From: Bacillaceae bacterium IKA-2
GTDB lineage: Bacteria; Bacillota; Bacilli; Bacillales; Anaerobacillaceae
NCBI GenBank assembly: GCA_031761875.1
Contig: CP134492.1
Location: forward strand, 310,001 to 374,000
DNA length: 64,000 nucleotides
Direction: 5' to 3'
In this document: one piece after another, positions 44,608 through 54,300 of the stretch
Layout: the number at the start of each line of letters is the position of its first letter
Numbering within the stretch: position 1 is the stretch's first letter
The notes under the pieces: generated by a model
Seen by the model: the letters and a program-made list of their open reading frames with translations, nothing else
What the model was told of the DNA's origin: nothing
Database searches by the model: none
Position numbers and translations under genes: made by a program

Positions 44608-44829
44608 ATGACAAACGAAATAAAAATTTGCGATGTTTGTCACGCGACAAACATTAAAACATTAGTGCCAAAAATAAAAAAGTTAGATCCAAAAGCAGAA
44701 CTACATATCGGCTGCCAATCATATTGTGGACCTGGTCGAAAAAAGAACTTTGCTTTTGTTAATAATCGTCCACTTACTGCTCAAAACGAAGACCAACTTA
44801 TTGAAAAAGTAAAGAAAATACTCAAGTAA
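44608..44829 (+). CDS. DUF1450 small cysteine protein (YuzB-like)
   Basis: A 73-residue protein with the cysteine pattern CDVCHATN and [18 protein letters not shown] typical of DUF1450. The fold is probably thioredoxin-like or ferredoxin-like; function is unknown. AAGGGGTTATG lies before the ATG. It is a single gene. Confidence 0.85.
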   Translation: MTNEIKICDVCHATNIKTLVPKIKKLDPKAELHIGCQSYCGPGRKKNFAFVNNRPLTAQNEDQLIEKVKKILK

Positions 44830-44857
44830 TGATGTCGCTTTTCTAAAAAGGCGGCTT

Positions 44858-44900
44858 TTCATTTGTCTAGCTCCGGGCGCCTTGCGCTTTTCTTATTAGA
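44858..44900. repeat. TCTAGCTCC...CGCTTTTC short repeat
   Basis: TTGTCTAGCTCCGGGCGCCT followed by TGCGCTTTTCTT, the short end piece of the dispersed element also at 37193. Confidence 0.6.
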
Positions 44901-45028
44901 AGAATTAAGTGAACTTAGCATATGCAGGATGAGGATAAGCTTCAATAATTCACCATTCATAGCTAGCATATCATTCTCTTATTAATTATAATAATTATAA
45001 ATGATCTAGCTTGAAAGGGGTGTTAGTG

Positions 45029-46324
45029 GTGGCAAGTATTTTAGGTAAGCTAGAAGAAGAAAAGGTTTTTAAAGACCCTGTTCACAGATACGTCCACGTC
45101 AGCGATCAGTTGATTTGGGAGCTAATTGGGACGAGGGAATTTCAACGTCTAAGGAGAATTCGCCAACTAGGAACTACATATATGACGTTTCATGGTGCCG
45201 AGCATACACGCTTCAACCACTCATTAGGTGTTTATGAAATTATGCGTCGGATTATTGATAACTTTAGCGGCAAAGAGCATTGGGACGACAGTGAACGATT
45301 ACTTTGCTTAGTGGCAGCTTTACTCCACGATATTGGCCATGGACCATTTTCGCATTCTTTCGAAAAGATTTTTCATACTGATCATGAAGAATGGACGCGA
45401 AATATTATTTCTGGAGATACTCAAATCAATAAAGTTCTTCTTCAAGTTAGTGATGATTTTCCAAATAAAGTTACTGAAGTTATTGCAAAAACCTACTCTA
45501 ACAAGCTTGTAGTAAGTCTTATTTCTAGTCAAATTGACGCTGATCGCATGGATTATCTGCAGCGAGATGCGTTTTATACAGGAGTAAGCTACGGCCATTT
45601 TGATATGGAGCGAATTCTCCGTGTCATGCGTCCAACAGAAGAACAGGCTGTCTTTAAACAAAGTGGCATGCATGCTGTTGAAGATTATATTATGAGTCGC
45701 TATCAAATGTACTGGCAAGTATATTTTCATCCTGTTACCCGAAGTGCTGAAGTGATCTTAAGTAAAATTTTGCACAGAGCAAAACACTTATATCAAAAAA
45801 ATTACCATTTTAAACAAGCACCAACGCATTTTTATTCACTTTTTGCTGAAAAATTGACCTTAAATGATTATTTAAAGCTAGATGAAGCGATAGTCATGTA
45901 TTATTTTCAAATTTGGCAGGATGAAGAAGATCCCATCCTAAGTGACCTATGTATTAGATTTACTGAACGAAAGTTGTTTAAGTACGTTGAATTTGATCCA
46001 AGTAAGCAGATGAGTGATTGGCCACGCCTAATTGAGCTTTTTAAAGAAGCTAGTATTGATCCAGAATATTATTTAGTTAGGGATTCTTCTTCAGATTTAC
46101 CATACGATTTTTATCGTCCAGGAGAAGAAGGTGAACGAATTCCAATTTTTTTACAAACTCCAAAGGGAGAATTACGAGAATTATCAAGGGAATCAACTGT
46201 AGTTGAAGCAATCACAGGAAAAAAACGGACAGATCATAAATTGTATTTTCCGTTAGATATCCTTGATGATGAAATCGAGCACAAAGAAATTAAAAGACAA
46301 ATAAAAGAAATTCTTTATAAGTAG
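45029..46324 (+). CDS. HD-domain phosphohydrolase (YwfO-like)
   Basis: The 431-residue protein belongs to the dNTPase/HD superfamily. It has KVFKDPVHRYVHVSDQ, HTRFNHSLGVYEIMRR, LLHDIGHGPFSHSFE (metal-binding HD) and SSQIDADRMDYLQRDAFYTG. Bacillus YwfO homologues hydrolyse nucleoside triphosphates. The GTG at 45029 (MASILGKLEEE) is 8 nt from AAAGGGG and is preferred over the TTG at 45011. It stands alone and ends close to a convergent tautomerase gene. Confidence 0.9.
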   Translation: MASILGKLEEEKVFKDPVHRYVHVSDQLIWELIGTREFQRLRRIRQLGTTYMTFHGAEHTRFNHSLGVYEIMRRIIDNFSGKEHWDDSERLLCLVAALLHDIGHGPFSHSFEKIFHTDHEEWTRNIISGDTQINKVLLQVSDDFPNKVTEVIAKTYSNKLVVSLISSQIDADRMDYLQRDAFYTGVSYGHFDMERILRVMRPTEEQAVFKQSGMHAVEDYIMSRYQMYWQVYFHPVTRSAEVILSKILHRAKHLYQKNYHFKQAPTHFYSLFAEKLTLNDYLKLDEAIVMYYFQIWQDEEDPILSDLCIRFTERKLFKYVEFDPSKQMSDWPRLIELFKEASIDPEYYLVRDSSSDLPYDFYRPGEEGERIPIFLQTPKGELRELSRESTVVEAITGKKRTDHKLYFPLDILDDEIEHKEIKRQIKEILYK

Positions 46325-46368
46325 AGGGCTGGGGGCAGGCACAGTAGCTCTATGGATCGAATACAAAA

Positions 46369-46403
46369 GAAAAGGCAGACCACATTCGGTCTGCCTTTGT
46401 TTT
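46369..46403. terminator. bidirectional terminator between the HD gene and the tautomerase gene
   Basis: AAAGGCAGACC and GGTCTGCCTTT form a perfect 11-bp stem with A- and T-rich flanks. Confidence 0.9.
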
Positions 46404-46417
46404 AGCTAACTTTTTTC

Positions 46418-46603
46418 TTATTTGTCACTCGCACGGACGCCTGCTACTCCGAAATTGTTTTTTGACATTTCTTCAATGCAAACGGAAATATTTTCTTTTG
46501 GTGCATTAACTGTTTCGCTTACAGCTGCTGTCACCTTTTCAACTAAGGCACGCTTTTGTTCATCAGTTCTTCCTTCTAACATTTTTACAGTAACAATCGG
46601 CAT
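46418..46603 (-). CDS. 4-oxalocrotonate tautomerase family protein (YwhB-like)
   Basis: A 61-residue tautomerase with the catalytic Pro directly after the initiator Met (MPIVTVKMLEGRTDEQKRAL) and the conserved Arg region GVAGVRASD. It forms hexamers or trimers of small subunits. The natural substrate in Bacillus is unknown. AAAGGAGCG precedes the ATG. B. subtilis ywhB also lies close to ywhD and pbpG. Confidence 0.93.
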   Translation of the reverse strand: MPIVTVKMLEGRTDEQKRALVEKVTAAVSETVNAPKENISVCIEEMSKNNFGVAGVRASDK

Positions 46604-46713
46604 GATTTCATTCGCTCCTTTATAAATAAATCAATTTTAGATACACTAATACTACTTTAATACGATCATTCAACAAAGACAAGAAAATTCCTGCAAGTTT
46701 CTCTGTTTAGAAC

Positions 46714-46815
46714 TAACCATGAGATGGATTATACTCCATTACAGAAATATCCGAACGGGAAAGCCACTCCTTCAGGTGTGGGAGTATCAGATAAAGCTGA
46801 TAGTGTGCAATAATA
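46714..46815. other. possible IS200/IS605 right-end relic
   Basis: GAACGGGAAAGCCACTCCTT, then CAGGTGTGGGAGTATCA, folds as CCACTCC-TTCA-GGTGTGG with one mismatch (46764-46781). The layout resembles the GAAAGCCC(A)C...hairpin...GTGGG end of IS200/IS605 elements and of TnpB guide RNAs. No tnpB is nearby. The likeness is from memory and is uncertain. Confidence 0.35.
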
Positions 46816-46877
46816 ACTTTTCATGTGGTAAACTTGAAAAAATAGACTTGAAAAATATAGAATAAGGTGGGACTAAA

Positions 46878-47393
46878 ATGGACCTTTTAAATAATAACAA
46901 GAAAAAAGGTAGTGGATTTAATATTTTAGGTAAAGAATCAAAGCATGATGGCTACGGAGCTGGAACACTAAACCTTGATAACATGTCACCAGTCATTATT
47001 GATATCGAATCAAATGAAGCTTACGTAGATATGGGTGCCTTGCATGCTAGAAGTGAGCCTGAAAAAGGCATTAAGTTTTTGACTAATAAAGAAGAAGTGC
47101 CAAACGGCAAGCCTTATTGGCTCGTATGGGTATCAGTAGCCAATAGTTCAAAGGGATCTTATTATGCTGGTGTTACAGCTTGTGAAATGATTGTTGACCG
47201 TGAAGCTCGTCGTGGTTACAAAAGTTTGCCAGAGCATGTTAATAAAATGGATAAATCACTAAAAAGGCAAATTATCGTCGATCATATCGATCAAGCTTCA
47301 AAAGAAATATTAGGTAAGTTTTTAAAAGGCTTTAATGAAAAAATGTGGGAGAATTCAGAACAAAAGTTGAAGGATGATTTATTAGGCAACTGA
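46878..47393 (+). CDS. ywhD: YwhD family protein
   Basis: A 171-residue soluble protein with the YwhD signature (FNILGKESKHDGYGAGTLNL, IDIESNEAYVDMGALHARSE, GVTACEMIVDREARRGYKSL). Function is unknown. AAGGTGGGAC precedes the ATG. Its TGA at 47391-47393 runs directly into a MITE-like repeat. The position between the tautomerase and pbpG equals that in B. subtilis. Confidence 0.94.
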   Translation: MDLLNNNKKKGSGFNILGKESKHDGYGAGTLNLDNMSPVIIDIESNEAYVDMGALHARSEPEKGIKFLTNKEEVPNGKPYWLVWVSVANSSKGSYYAGVTACEMIVDREARRGYKSLPEHVNKMDKSLKRQIIVDHIDQASKEILGKFLKGFNEKMWENSEQKLKDDLLGN

Positions 47394-47394
47394 A

Positions 47395-47532
47395 TGAATT
47401 TCATAATACCAATTAGTTAGCCACATAAAGCTACAAAGTTGAAAACGGTTCATTTCAACTCCCTAGTTGAAAGTGTTTTAATTCAACTAGATGTAGTATC
47501 CTAGTGGCGCTGAATCTGAATTATGAAATTCA
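47395..47532. repeat. MITE-like palindromic repeat, copy 7
   Basis: The longest copy, 138 bp: TGAATTTCATAATACCAATT, TTAGCCACATAAAGCTACA, a doubled inner GTTGAAA / TTCAAC region, then CTAGTGGCGCTGAATC and ATTATGAAATTCA. It begins 1 bp after the ywhD stop codon. Confidence 0.88.
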
Positions 47533-47640
47533 TGCAACTAAAGAATTATTTTGTCTTAAATAAGCAAAGAAACCTCAGTGCCACGGTAATCATGCCCTTC
47601 GTTCAGTTTGAGCATGAGCAAAGGTAAAGATATAACAAAA

Positions 47641-47675
47641 GCGGGCTAACTCTATTGAAGTTAGCCCGCTTTTGG
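47641..47675. terminator. hairpin between ywhD and pbpG
   Basis: GCGGGCTAAC and GTTAGCCCGC form a perfect 10-bp stem followed by TTTTGG. It probably ends ywhD transcription, or that of pbpG on the other strand. Confidence 0.85.
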
Positions 47676-47694
47676 TTGTCTAGCGATAAAAAAA

Positions 47695-47773
47695 TGTTGG
47701 AAAGGAAAAGTCGAGCAGCGCTCAAAATCCTTTGAACTACCTTTCCGCCTTTCCAACTTTCCATTTTCCAAGC
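47695..47773. repeat. GAAAGTTGG / CCAACTTTCC inverted purine-pyrimidine tract after pbpG
   Basis: GTTGGAAAGGAAAAGTC at the left and CTTTCCGCCTTTCCAACTTT at the right can pair. It directly follows the pbpG stop. Confidence 0.55.
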
Positions 47774-49855
47774 TTATTCACCACTAAACCAGTCAATAAA
47801 TCGATCCAATAACTTTGTTTTTTTCGCCTTTTCTATTTCGCCAATTTCTGCCTTTGTATCCTGATTGAGATCATTAATATGCTCTTGGCAAAATTCAATA
47901 GGTTCAGTTCCTTTAATGAAATAGCTAATGTGCTGCACTGGACAAGCATCTGTGGCCAATCGTCCGTTGTCGGGATTAATTGTTACCGCTGTGACATTGG
48001 CTGGTTTAGGAAACGGCAATCTAAGTTGCCCCTCAAGTGCTTCTTCGGTAAATTTAGCCCAAATTCGTTTCGCATACTGTCCTTCACCACTTTTTAACTT
48101 TTCATCTTTATCATGACCAACCCAAACTCCAGTTAAAAGTTGAGGTGTATAGCCGATCATCCAACTATCCGTATCTGTTGATCCACTTTTACCTGCAACA
48201 GGGCGGTTGATGAGATGGATGACACTTCGACCAGTTACTTCACTATGGCTACCACTCAGATTTAAATCAAACATACCCGTCATTAAATCTGTCATAATAT
48301 AAGCTAAGTTTGGATCAATAACGGGTTCTAACTCAGGCTCTTGCTCAATTAAAACGTTACCATCACTGTCGACAACTCTCGTCACAAATCGCGGTTTAAC
48401 ATTTTTTCCGCCGTTAGCAAAAGCACTATAACTATTCGTGATTTCCATAACGCCAACTGGCTTCGCGCCAAGAGCTAAAGAAGGATAGTGTGCTAATCTG
48501 CTTGTAATACCAAACATTTTTGCAGAGTCAACGAGATACTCAAATCCTAGAAAAAAGTGAGTTTTCATAGCATAAATGTTATCAGATAAAGCCATTGCCT
48601 TTGCTAATGTGATAAAATCGTTAGCGTATTGATCAGCAAAATTACTAGGAGAATAGGTTACCCCCCCATTATCAAAGACAAAAGTCGTTTCTTCACTCGT
48701 TAGCGGTGTTGCTGCAGTAAAGCCATTTTCTAATGCTGCATAATATAAAAACGGCTTAAAGGCCGAGCCAGGAGGTCTTCTCGCCTGAGTAGCTCGATTC
48801 CACGGGCTTTCTTGGTAATTTTTACCACCAATCATTGCTTTTACATTTCCGTTACGAGGATCGATGGCAACGAGTGCGGTTTGGATATCGCTGTCTATTA
48901 ATTCATCGGCTACCCATTTTTCAGCCGTTTTTTGCATAGCGGGGTCAAGGGTCGTGTAAATATGTAAACCCCCAGCTTCAATGATTTGCGGATCGAGACC
49001 ATATTCCTCGGTCAAGACCTGATAAACAGCATCCTGGAAGTAGGGACCGACAGACATCGAATGAAACGGTGTCTCATGTTCTAAATCTAGCGGTGCTTTA
49101 AAAAAGTCCTCACTTTCAAGAGTGGTAATATATCCTTCACCAGCCATTGCATTTAGTACTTGCTGCTGACGTGACCTGGCCAGGTCGTAATTTCGAATTG
49201 GTGAATAGTAGAGGGGGCCTTTCGGAATACCAACTAACATCGATGCTTCCGGAACATTCAGTTCACTAGCCGTTTTTTGGAAATAGTAGTTAGCAGCAGC
49301 TTCAATTCCATAAGCGCCATGACCATAATAAATTGTATTTAAATAGCCCTCCAAAATTTCATCTTTCGTATAATTCATTTCAAGTCTAAGTGAATAAATC
49401 GCTTCATTCCACTTTCGTTGCCAAGTTTTATCGTGGCTTAAAAAGAGGTTTCGCGCATATTGTTGGGTAATTGTACTAGCTCCTTGTGCTTTTGTTCCTT
49501 GCTGGACATTTTTAATGACTGCAGCACCGATTCGGAAAAAATCAAATCCGTAATGTCGGTAGAATTTTCGGTCTTCAATAGCCAATGTCGCTTCAATAAC
49601 TTTCGGGTTCATATCGATTAATGAAACCCAATGGCGATTTTGGCCGATATGCCTCTGTCCAACAACAGAATCGTCAGCACCGTAAAAAACTGTAGTTTGC
49701 TGGACTTGCAAAGGTGGAGGTCCAAGTGATTTTGCATAGGTAAGTAAGCCAACGGCGCTACCCATTAGCAAGATACACATCACTAATGAGAACCGAAAAA
49801 GCCCGCGGAATAGACTAAGCTTACGATGATATTTTTTTCTAGTGATGACTTCCAC
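47774..49855 (-). CDS. pbpG: class A penicillin-binding protein (PbpG-like)
   Basis: A bifunctional peptidoglycan synthase of 693 residues. One N-terminal membrane anchor (FSLVMCILLMGSAVGLLTY, about 22-40) is followed by a GT51 transglycosylase domain (ATLAIEDRKFYRHYGFDFFR, GASTITQQYARNLFL) and a transpeptidase domain with SAFKPF (Ser about 370), SDN and a KSG triad (AGKSGSTDTDSWM) where most enzymes have KTG. B. subtilis PbpG acts in spore peptidoglycan synthesis under SigG. Synteny (ywhE next to speE/ywhD) supports the name. GGAGGGCGC lies before the ATG. Confidence 0.93.
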   Translation of the reverse strand: MEVITRKKYHRKLSLFRGLFRFSLVMCILLMGSAVGLLTYAKSLGPPPLQVQQTTVFYGADDSVVGQRHIGQNRHWVSLIDMNPKVIEATLAIEDRKFYRHYGFDFFRIGAAVIKNVQQGTKAQGASTITQQYARNLFLSHDKTWQRKWNEAIYSLRLEMNYTKDEILEGYLNTIYYGHGAYGIEAAANYYFQKTASELNVPEASMLVGIPKGPLYYSPIRNYDLARSRQQQVLNAMAGEGYITTLESEDFFKAPLDLEHETPFHSMSVGPYFQDAVYQVLTEEYGLDPQIIEAGGLHIYTTLDPAMQKTAEKWVADELIDSDIQTALVAIDPRNGNVKAMIGGKNYQESPWNRATQARRPPGSAFKPFLYYAALENGFTAATPLTSEETTFVFDNGGVTYSPSNFADQYANDFITLAKAMALSDNIYAMKTHFFLGFEYLVDSAKMFGITSRLAHYPSLALGAKPVGVMEITNSYSAFANGGKNVKPRFVTRVVDSDGNVLIEQEPELEPVIDPNLAYIMTDLMTGMFDLNLSGSHSEVTGRSVIHLINRPVAGKSGSTDTDSWMIGYTPQLLTGVWVGHDKDEKLKSGEGQYAKRIWAKFTEEALEGQLRLPFPKPANVTAVTINPDNGRLATDACPVQHISYFIKGTEPIEFCQEHINDLNQDTKAEIGEIEKAKKTKLLDRFIDWFSGE

Positions 49856-50177
49856 ACGTGCGCCCTCCTTTAATTCGGTTCAAAAGGAGGTAACAGAGCC
49901 AACGAAGAGATTTGGCAGTTGTGATTACCAGACTTTTTGAACAGCCCCTATAGTGATTATTATTGGAAAAAAATGCTTATTTTATACAAGTTAATTGTTT
50001 AAAATTGGGTAAATTGGAAGAGCGGTAGTTGTGATTGAAGTTTATCCTTGATTTTTAAAAAAAGTCAGCTATACTTTTTCTGTACTAGAAAAGTTTTTTC
50101 TTATCATAAAAACTAGCTTTATTGGGCTTTTTTTAGGGAATGATAAAGACTTAAATAAATTTTAGAGGTGAATATAA
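49856..50177. other. divergent promoter region between pbpG and speE
   Basis: No gene seen. It holds a GTTCAAAAGG repeat copy (49878-49943) and the two divergent promoters. Confidence 0.5.
49878..49943. repeat. GTTCAAAAAG...CTTTTTGAAC dispersed repeat, copy 4
   Basis: GGTTCAAAAGGAGGTAACAG at the left and TTACCAGACTTTTTGAACAG at the right. Confidence 0.65.
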
Positions 50178-51005
50178 ATGGGAACTTGGTTTACAGAAAA
50201 GCAAACAGAGCACTTTGGAATTACAGTAGAAATTAAACGGACATTACATACAGAGCAAACGGATTTTCAAAAGTTAGAAATGGTTGAAACTGCCGAGTTT
50301 GGCAACATGCTTATTTTAGACGGAATGGTGATGACAACTGAGAGAGATGAGTTTGTTTATCATGAAATGGTTGCGCACGTACCACTATTCACACATCCGA
50401 ACCCGAAAAATGTTTTAGTCGTTGGTGGTGGTGATGGTGGCGTTATTCGCGAAGTCCTCAAGCATCCTTCTGTTGAAAAAGCAACATTAGTTGAAATTGA
50501 TGGCAAGGTCATTGAGTATTCGAAAAAATATTTACCTAGTATTGCCGGTAAATTAGAGGACCCTCGTGTTGACGTTCAAGTTGATGATGGCTTTATGCAT
50601 ATTGCTAAAAGTAAAAATGTCTATGATGTGATCATGGTTGATTCAACTGAGCCAGTTGGCCCCGCGGTTAACTTATTTACAAAAGGATTCTATGAAGGGA
50701 TTTCCAAAGCATTAAAAGAAGATGGGGTTTTTGTCGCACAAACTGATAATCCTTGGTTTCACACGCACTTAATTACCAACGTTTTTAAAGATGTAAAAGA
50801 AGTCTTTCCAATTACAAGACTATATACTGCCAATATTCCAACGTATCCAAGTGGCCTTTGGTCGTTTACGATTGGATCAAAAAAATATGATCCATTAGAA
50901 GTGCCAGAAGCTCGTTTCCATGAAATTGACACAAAATACTACACAAAAGAGCTTCACAAAGCAGCATTTGTCCTGCCGAAGTTCGTTCAAGATTTAATTA
51001 AGTAA
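50178..51005 (+). CDS. speE: spermidine synthase
   Basis: Transfers an aminopropyl group from decarboxylated S-adenosylmethionine to putrescine. The 275-residue protein has the N-terminal beta domain ([20 protein letters not shown]) and a methyltransferase-like fold with [17 protein letters not shown] (the gatekeeper and SAM-binding loop) and [16 protein letters not shown] (catalytic Asp). TAGAGGTGAATA precedes the ATG. speB follows after 6 bp, so the two form a polyamine operon as in B. subtilis. Confidence 0.97.
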   Translation: MGTWFTEKQTEHFGITVEIKRTLHTEQTDFQKLEMVETAEFGNMLILDGMVMTTERDEFVYHEMVAHVPLFTHPNPKNVLVVGGGDGGVIREVLKHPSVEKATLVEIDGKVIEYSKKYLPSIAGKLEDPRVDVQVDDGFMHIAKSKNVYDVIMVDSTEPVGPAVNLFTKGFYEGISKALKEDGVFVAQTDNPWFHTHLITNVFKDVKEVFPITRLYTANIPTYPSGLWSFTIGSKKYDPLEVPEARFHEIDTKYYTKELHKAAFVLPKFVQDLIK

Positions 51006-51011
51006 GGGGTT

Positions 51012-51890
51012 ATGATGATGCGTTTTGATGAAGCCTATTCAGGTAATGTATTTATAGCAACGAACAGCACTTACGAAGATAGTAAAGCGGTTATTTATGG
51101 AATGCCGATGGATTTTACGGCAAGTTTTCGCCCTGGCTCACGGTTTGGGCCAGCAAGAATTCGTGAAGTCTCATTGGGGTTAGAGGAATATAGCCCTTAT
51201 TTGAACCGCCATCTTGAAGAAGTAAACTACTTTGATGCCGGCGATATCCCCCTTCCATTTGGAAACGCACAAAAGAGTATTGATATTATTGAAGAGTTTG
51301 TCGACAAGCTTGTAGCAGACGGAAAATTTCCGTTAGGACTCGGTGGAGAGCATCTTGTCTCTTGGCCGGTTATTAAGGCTTTACACAAAAAATATCAAGA
51401 TCTAGTTATTATCCATATTGATGCTCATGCTGATTTGCGCGAGCATTATGAAGGCGAACCGCTAAGTCATTCAACACCGATACGTAAAGCCTGTGAATTA
51501 CTAGGACCAGAAAATATCTACTCATTCGGGATTCGTTCGGGGATGCGTGAAGAATTCGAATATGCTCGCGATTCAGGGATGTATATGGCGAAATTTGATG
51601 TTGCCCAACCACTTAAACAAGTTTTACCAACACTTAAAGGACGTAACGTCTATGTAACGATTGATATTGATGTCCTCGATCCTTCAGCAGCACCTGGTAC
51701 AGGAACAGCTGAAGCAGGTGGAATTACCTCAAAAGAGTTACTACATGCGATCCACTTAATTGCCGATACGAATTTTAACATCGTCGGTGCCGATCTTGTT
51801 GAAGTTGCCCCTGCCTATGATCCAACAGAGCAAACACAAATTGCTGCTAGTAAATTCGTTAGAGAAATGCTCTTAGGATGGGTAAAGTAA
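51012..51890 (+). CDS. speB: agmatinase
   Basis: Hydrolyses agmatine to putrescine and urea, providing the substrate of SpeE. The 292-residue ureohydrolase has the manganese-binding motifs GGEHLVSWPV (His), HIDAHADLREHYEG and TIDIDVLDPSAAPGTGTAEA. TAAGGGGTT lies before three successive ATG codons, so the start may be 51012, 51015 or 51018. A strong terminator follows. Confidence 0.97.
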   Translation: MMMRFDEAYSGNVFIATNSTYEDSKAVIYGMPMDFTASFRPGSRFGPARIREVSLGLEEYSPYLNRHLEEVNYFDAGDIPLPFGNAQKSIDIIEEFVDKLVADGKFPLGLGGEHLVSWPVIKALHKKYQDLVIIHIDAHADLREHYEGEPLSHSTPIRKACELLGPENIYSFGIRSGMREEFEYARDSGMYMAKFDVAQPLKQVLPTLKGRNVYVTIDIDVLDPSAAPGTGTAEAGGITSKELLHAIHLIADTNFNIVGADLVEVAPAYDPTEQTQIAASKFVREMLLGWVK

Positions 51891-51902
51891 ATATTATAGT
51901 GC

Positions 51903-51964
51903 GAAGTGTTTAGAGTTGGAGACCATACTTAACGTATTGAATCCAACTTTAAACGCTTTTTTTG
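51903..51964 (+). terminator. terminator of speE-speB
   Basis: GTTTAGAGTTGGA pairs with TCCAACTTTAAAC (one mismatch) and is followed by GCTTTTTTT. Confidence 0.8.
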
Positions 51965-52027
51965 CTTAAAACGTCACTAACCCTTGAATGATACTAACTA
52001 ATTTAGCTATAATAGCCTAATGGTACC

Positions 52028-52124
52028 CATTTTGGTGTCAGGCACCTTTCATTAAGTTTGTGAAAATTAAAGTGCGCCATTATAGTATTATTTACTAAAT
52101 TTCACATGGTGTCAGGCACCATAT
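52028..52124. repeat. two GGTGTCAGGCACC palindromes
   Basis: TTGGTGTCAGGCACCTTTCA (about 52031) and CATGGTGTCAGGCACCATAT (about 52104) flank 60 bp. The second overlaps the region just before the ywiB-like gene. They are related to the repeats at 23639 and 31671. Confidence 0.65.
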
Positions 52125-52139
52125 AAAGGATGTAATAGA

Positions 52140-52589
52140 ATGGCAATAAATGAAGGTGAAGGCGTGGCCGTTTCGATTATCATGAACACGCAGATAAAAG
52201 ATGGTGAAAATGAGGAAACAGTTCAGATTGCCACCAACGGCAAGCTCTTCAAAAAGAATACGAGTCTTTATTTACAATTTAAAGAAGAACGTCAAGAAAC
52301 AGGCTCTGTCAATCAAATTATCAAAATTGACGATTGTAATAAGCTTGCGGTCACCAGACAAGGTGCAGTATCTATGAAGCAGCAATTTCTGTTAGGAGAA
52401 ACAACAGCAGGAATATATCGAAGCCCACTTGGTGAAATGCTGATGGAAACGAAGACAACTTCCGTTGAAATCGAAATAAACGAACAACAAATGGCAGGAA
52501 CGATAAACATGTCCTACCAATTACATATGCAGCATCAATATGCAGGCGACTATCATGTATCAATTACTTTTAGGAGGATGAATGAATGA
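52140..52589 (+). CDS. DUF1934 family beta-barrel protein (YwiB-like)
   Basis: A 149-residue protein with the calycin-like beta-strand pattern of DUF1934 ([55 protein letters not shown]). Function is unknown. Its stop overlaps the argS start by 4 nt (ATGA), as with ywiB-argS in B. subtilis. AAAGGATG lies before the ATG, just behind a GGTGTCAGGCACC repeat. Confidence 0.9.
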   Translation: MAINEGEGVAVSIIMNTQIKDGENEETVQIATNGKLFKKNTSLYLQFKEERQETGSVNQIIKIDDCNKLAVTRQGAVSMKQQFLLGETTAGIYRSPLGEMLMETKTTSVEIEINEQQMAGTINMSYQLHMQHQYAGDYHVSITFRRMNE

Positions 52590-54256
52590 ATACTGTTGAG
52601 CAAGTAAAAGAAAATTTGCAAATAGAAATCCGTGCTTCGATCGTAAAAGCAGGATTAGCAACAAAAGCACAAATTCCTGAAATTGTTTTAGAAGTCCCAA
52701 AAGATAAAGTAAATGGTGATTATGCTACCAATGCAGCGATGCAGTTAGCCCGAATTGCCAAAAAAGCGCCACGTCAAATTGCCGAAGAACTAGTTGCCCA
52801 TTTTGATAAAGGCAAGGCTTCAATTGCAAAAATAGATATCGCGGGACCTGGATTTATTAATTTTTATATGGATAATAGCTATCTAACAGATTTAATTCCA
52901 GCAATTATTGAAGCCGAGGAAAAATACGGTGAAACTAATATTGGTAACAATAAAAAAATACAGGTAGAGTTCGTGTCAGCTAATCCAACTGGCAGTCTTC
53001 ACTTAGGACATGCTCGTGGCGCGGCTGTTGGTGATTCGTTGTGCAATATACTGGCAAAGGCGGGCTATGACGTTTCTAGAGAATACTACATTAATGACGC
53101 TGGAAATCAAATTAATAATTTAGGTTTATCCTTGCAGGCACGCTACATGCAAGCGCTTGGAATAGAGTTTGAAATGCCTAAAGACGGCTACAATGGCGAA
53201 GATATTATTGGTTTTGGGAACGATTTAGCAAGTGAGTTTGGCGATCGCTTCGTCGATGACTCAGATGAAGACCAACTTGAATTTTTCCGAAATTATGGTC
53301 TTAAAAAAGAACTTGAAAAATTACGAAACGATTTAAAACAGTACCGTGTTGAATTTGATAATTGGTTTTCAGAAACTTCACTTTATAGAAATGGAAAAGT
53401 TAAAGATACGCTTGCGCTTCTTAAGGAAAAAGGTGAGACGTATGAAAAAGACGGAGCTACATGGTTCAAATCAACGGCCTATGGAGATGACAAGGATCGC
53501 GTACTGATTAAAAATGATGGTTCATACACTTATATAACTCCAGATATTGCTTATCATCTTGATAAATTAGAACGTGGCTTTGAAAAGTTAATTAATATTT
53601 GGGGCGCTGATCACCATGGCTATATCCCGAGAATGAAGGCAGCAATCCAAGCGCTAGGTTACAATCAAGAGCAACTAGATGTTGAAATTATTCAGATGGT
53701 ATCGTTATTTCAAGATGGTCAAAAAGTCAAAATGAGTAAACGTACAGGAAATGCGATTACGCTCCGAGAGTTAATGGAGGAAGTTGGTATTGATGCAACA
53801 CGTTATTTCTTTGCGATGCGCAGCGCTGATACACAACTAGATTTTGATATGGATTTAGCGGTTTCTAAATCAAATGAAAACCCAGTGTTTTATGTTCAAT
53901 ATGCCCATGCCCGTGTTTGTAGTATTTTAAGACAGGGTCAAGAAATGAATATCGACTATAATAGTGGCGTTGATTTCTCATTAATTTCCAGTGAAAAGGA
54001 ATTTGATCTACTGAAAAAATTAGGAGAATTTCCTGAAGTCGTTTCTGAAGCAGCACAGAAATCAATCCCGCACCGCATCACGAACTATGTTTATGAGCTC
54101 GCTGCAGCACTGCACTCGTTCTACAATGCCGAAAAAGTACTTGATGCTGATGACAAAGAAAAAAGTAAAGCACGTCTTGCATTAATGAAAGCAGTCCAAC
54201 AAACAATTAACAATGCGCTAAAATTAATCGGCGTATCCGCACCAGAAAAAATGTAA
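52586..54256 (+). CDS. argS: arginyl-tRNA synthetase
   Basis: Class I synthetase of 556 residues. The Arg-tRNA N-terminal domain (about 1-110) is followed by [20 protein letters not shown] with the HIGH-type HLGH (about 138-141), and [16 protein letters not shown] (KMSKS, about 373-377). The C-terminal helical anticodon-binding DALR domain is complete, ending in [14 protein letters not shown]. It starts inside the ywiB-like gene with AGGAGGATG upstream. A terminator follows. Confidence 0.97.
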   Translation: MNTVEQVKENLQIEIRASIVKAGLATKAQIPEIVLEVPKDKVNGDYATNAAMQLARIAKKAPRQIAEELVAHFDKGKASIAKIDIAGPGFINFYMDNSYLTDLIPAIIEAEEKYGETNIGNNKKIQVEFVSANPTGSLHLGHARGAAVGDSLCNILAKAGYDVSREYYINDAGNQINNLGLSLQARYMQALGIEFEMPKDGYNGEDIIGFGNDLASEFGDRFVDDSDEDQLEFFRNYGLKKELEKLRNDLKQYRVEFDNWFSETSLYRNGKVKDTLALLKEKGETYEKDGATWFKSTAYGDDKDRVLIKNDGSYTYITPDIAYHLDKLERGFEKLINIWGADHHGYIPRMKAAIQALGYNQEQLDVEIIQMVSLFQDGQKVKMSKRTGNAITLRELMEEVGIDATRYFFAMRSADTQLDFDMDLAVSKSNENPVFYVQYAHARVCSILRQGQEMNIDYNSGVDFSLISSEKEFDLLKKLGEFPEVVSEAAQKSIPHRITNYVYELAAALHSFYNAEKVLDADDKEKSKARLALMKAVQQTINNALKLIGVSAPEKM

Positions 54257-54300
54257 CGTCGCTGCTAACTCAGCTGCGTCTGCGTTAAATTGTTAACTTA

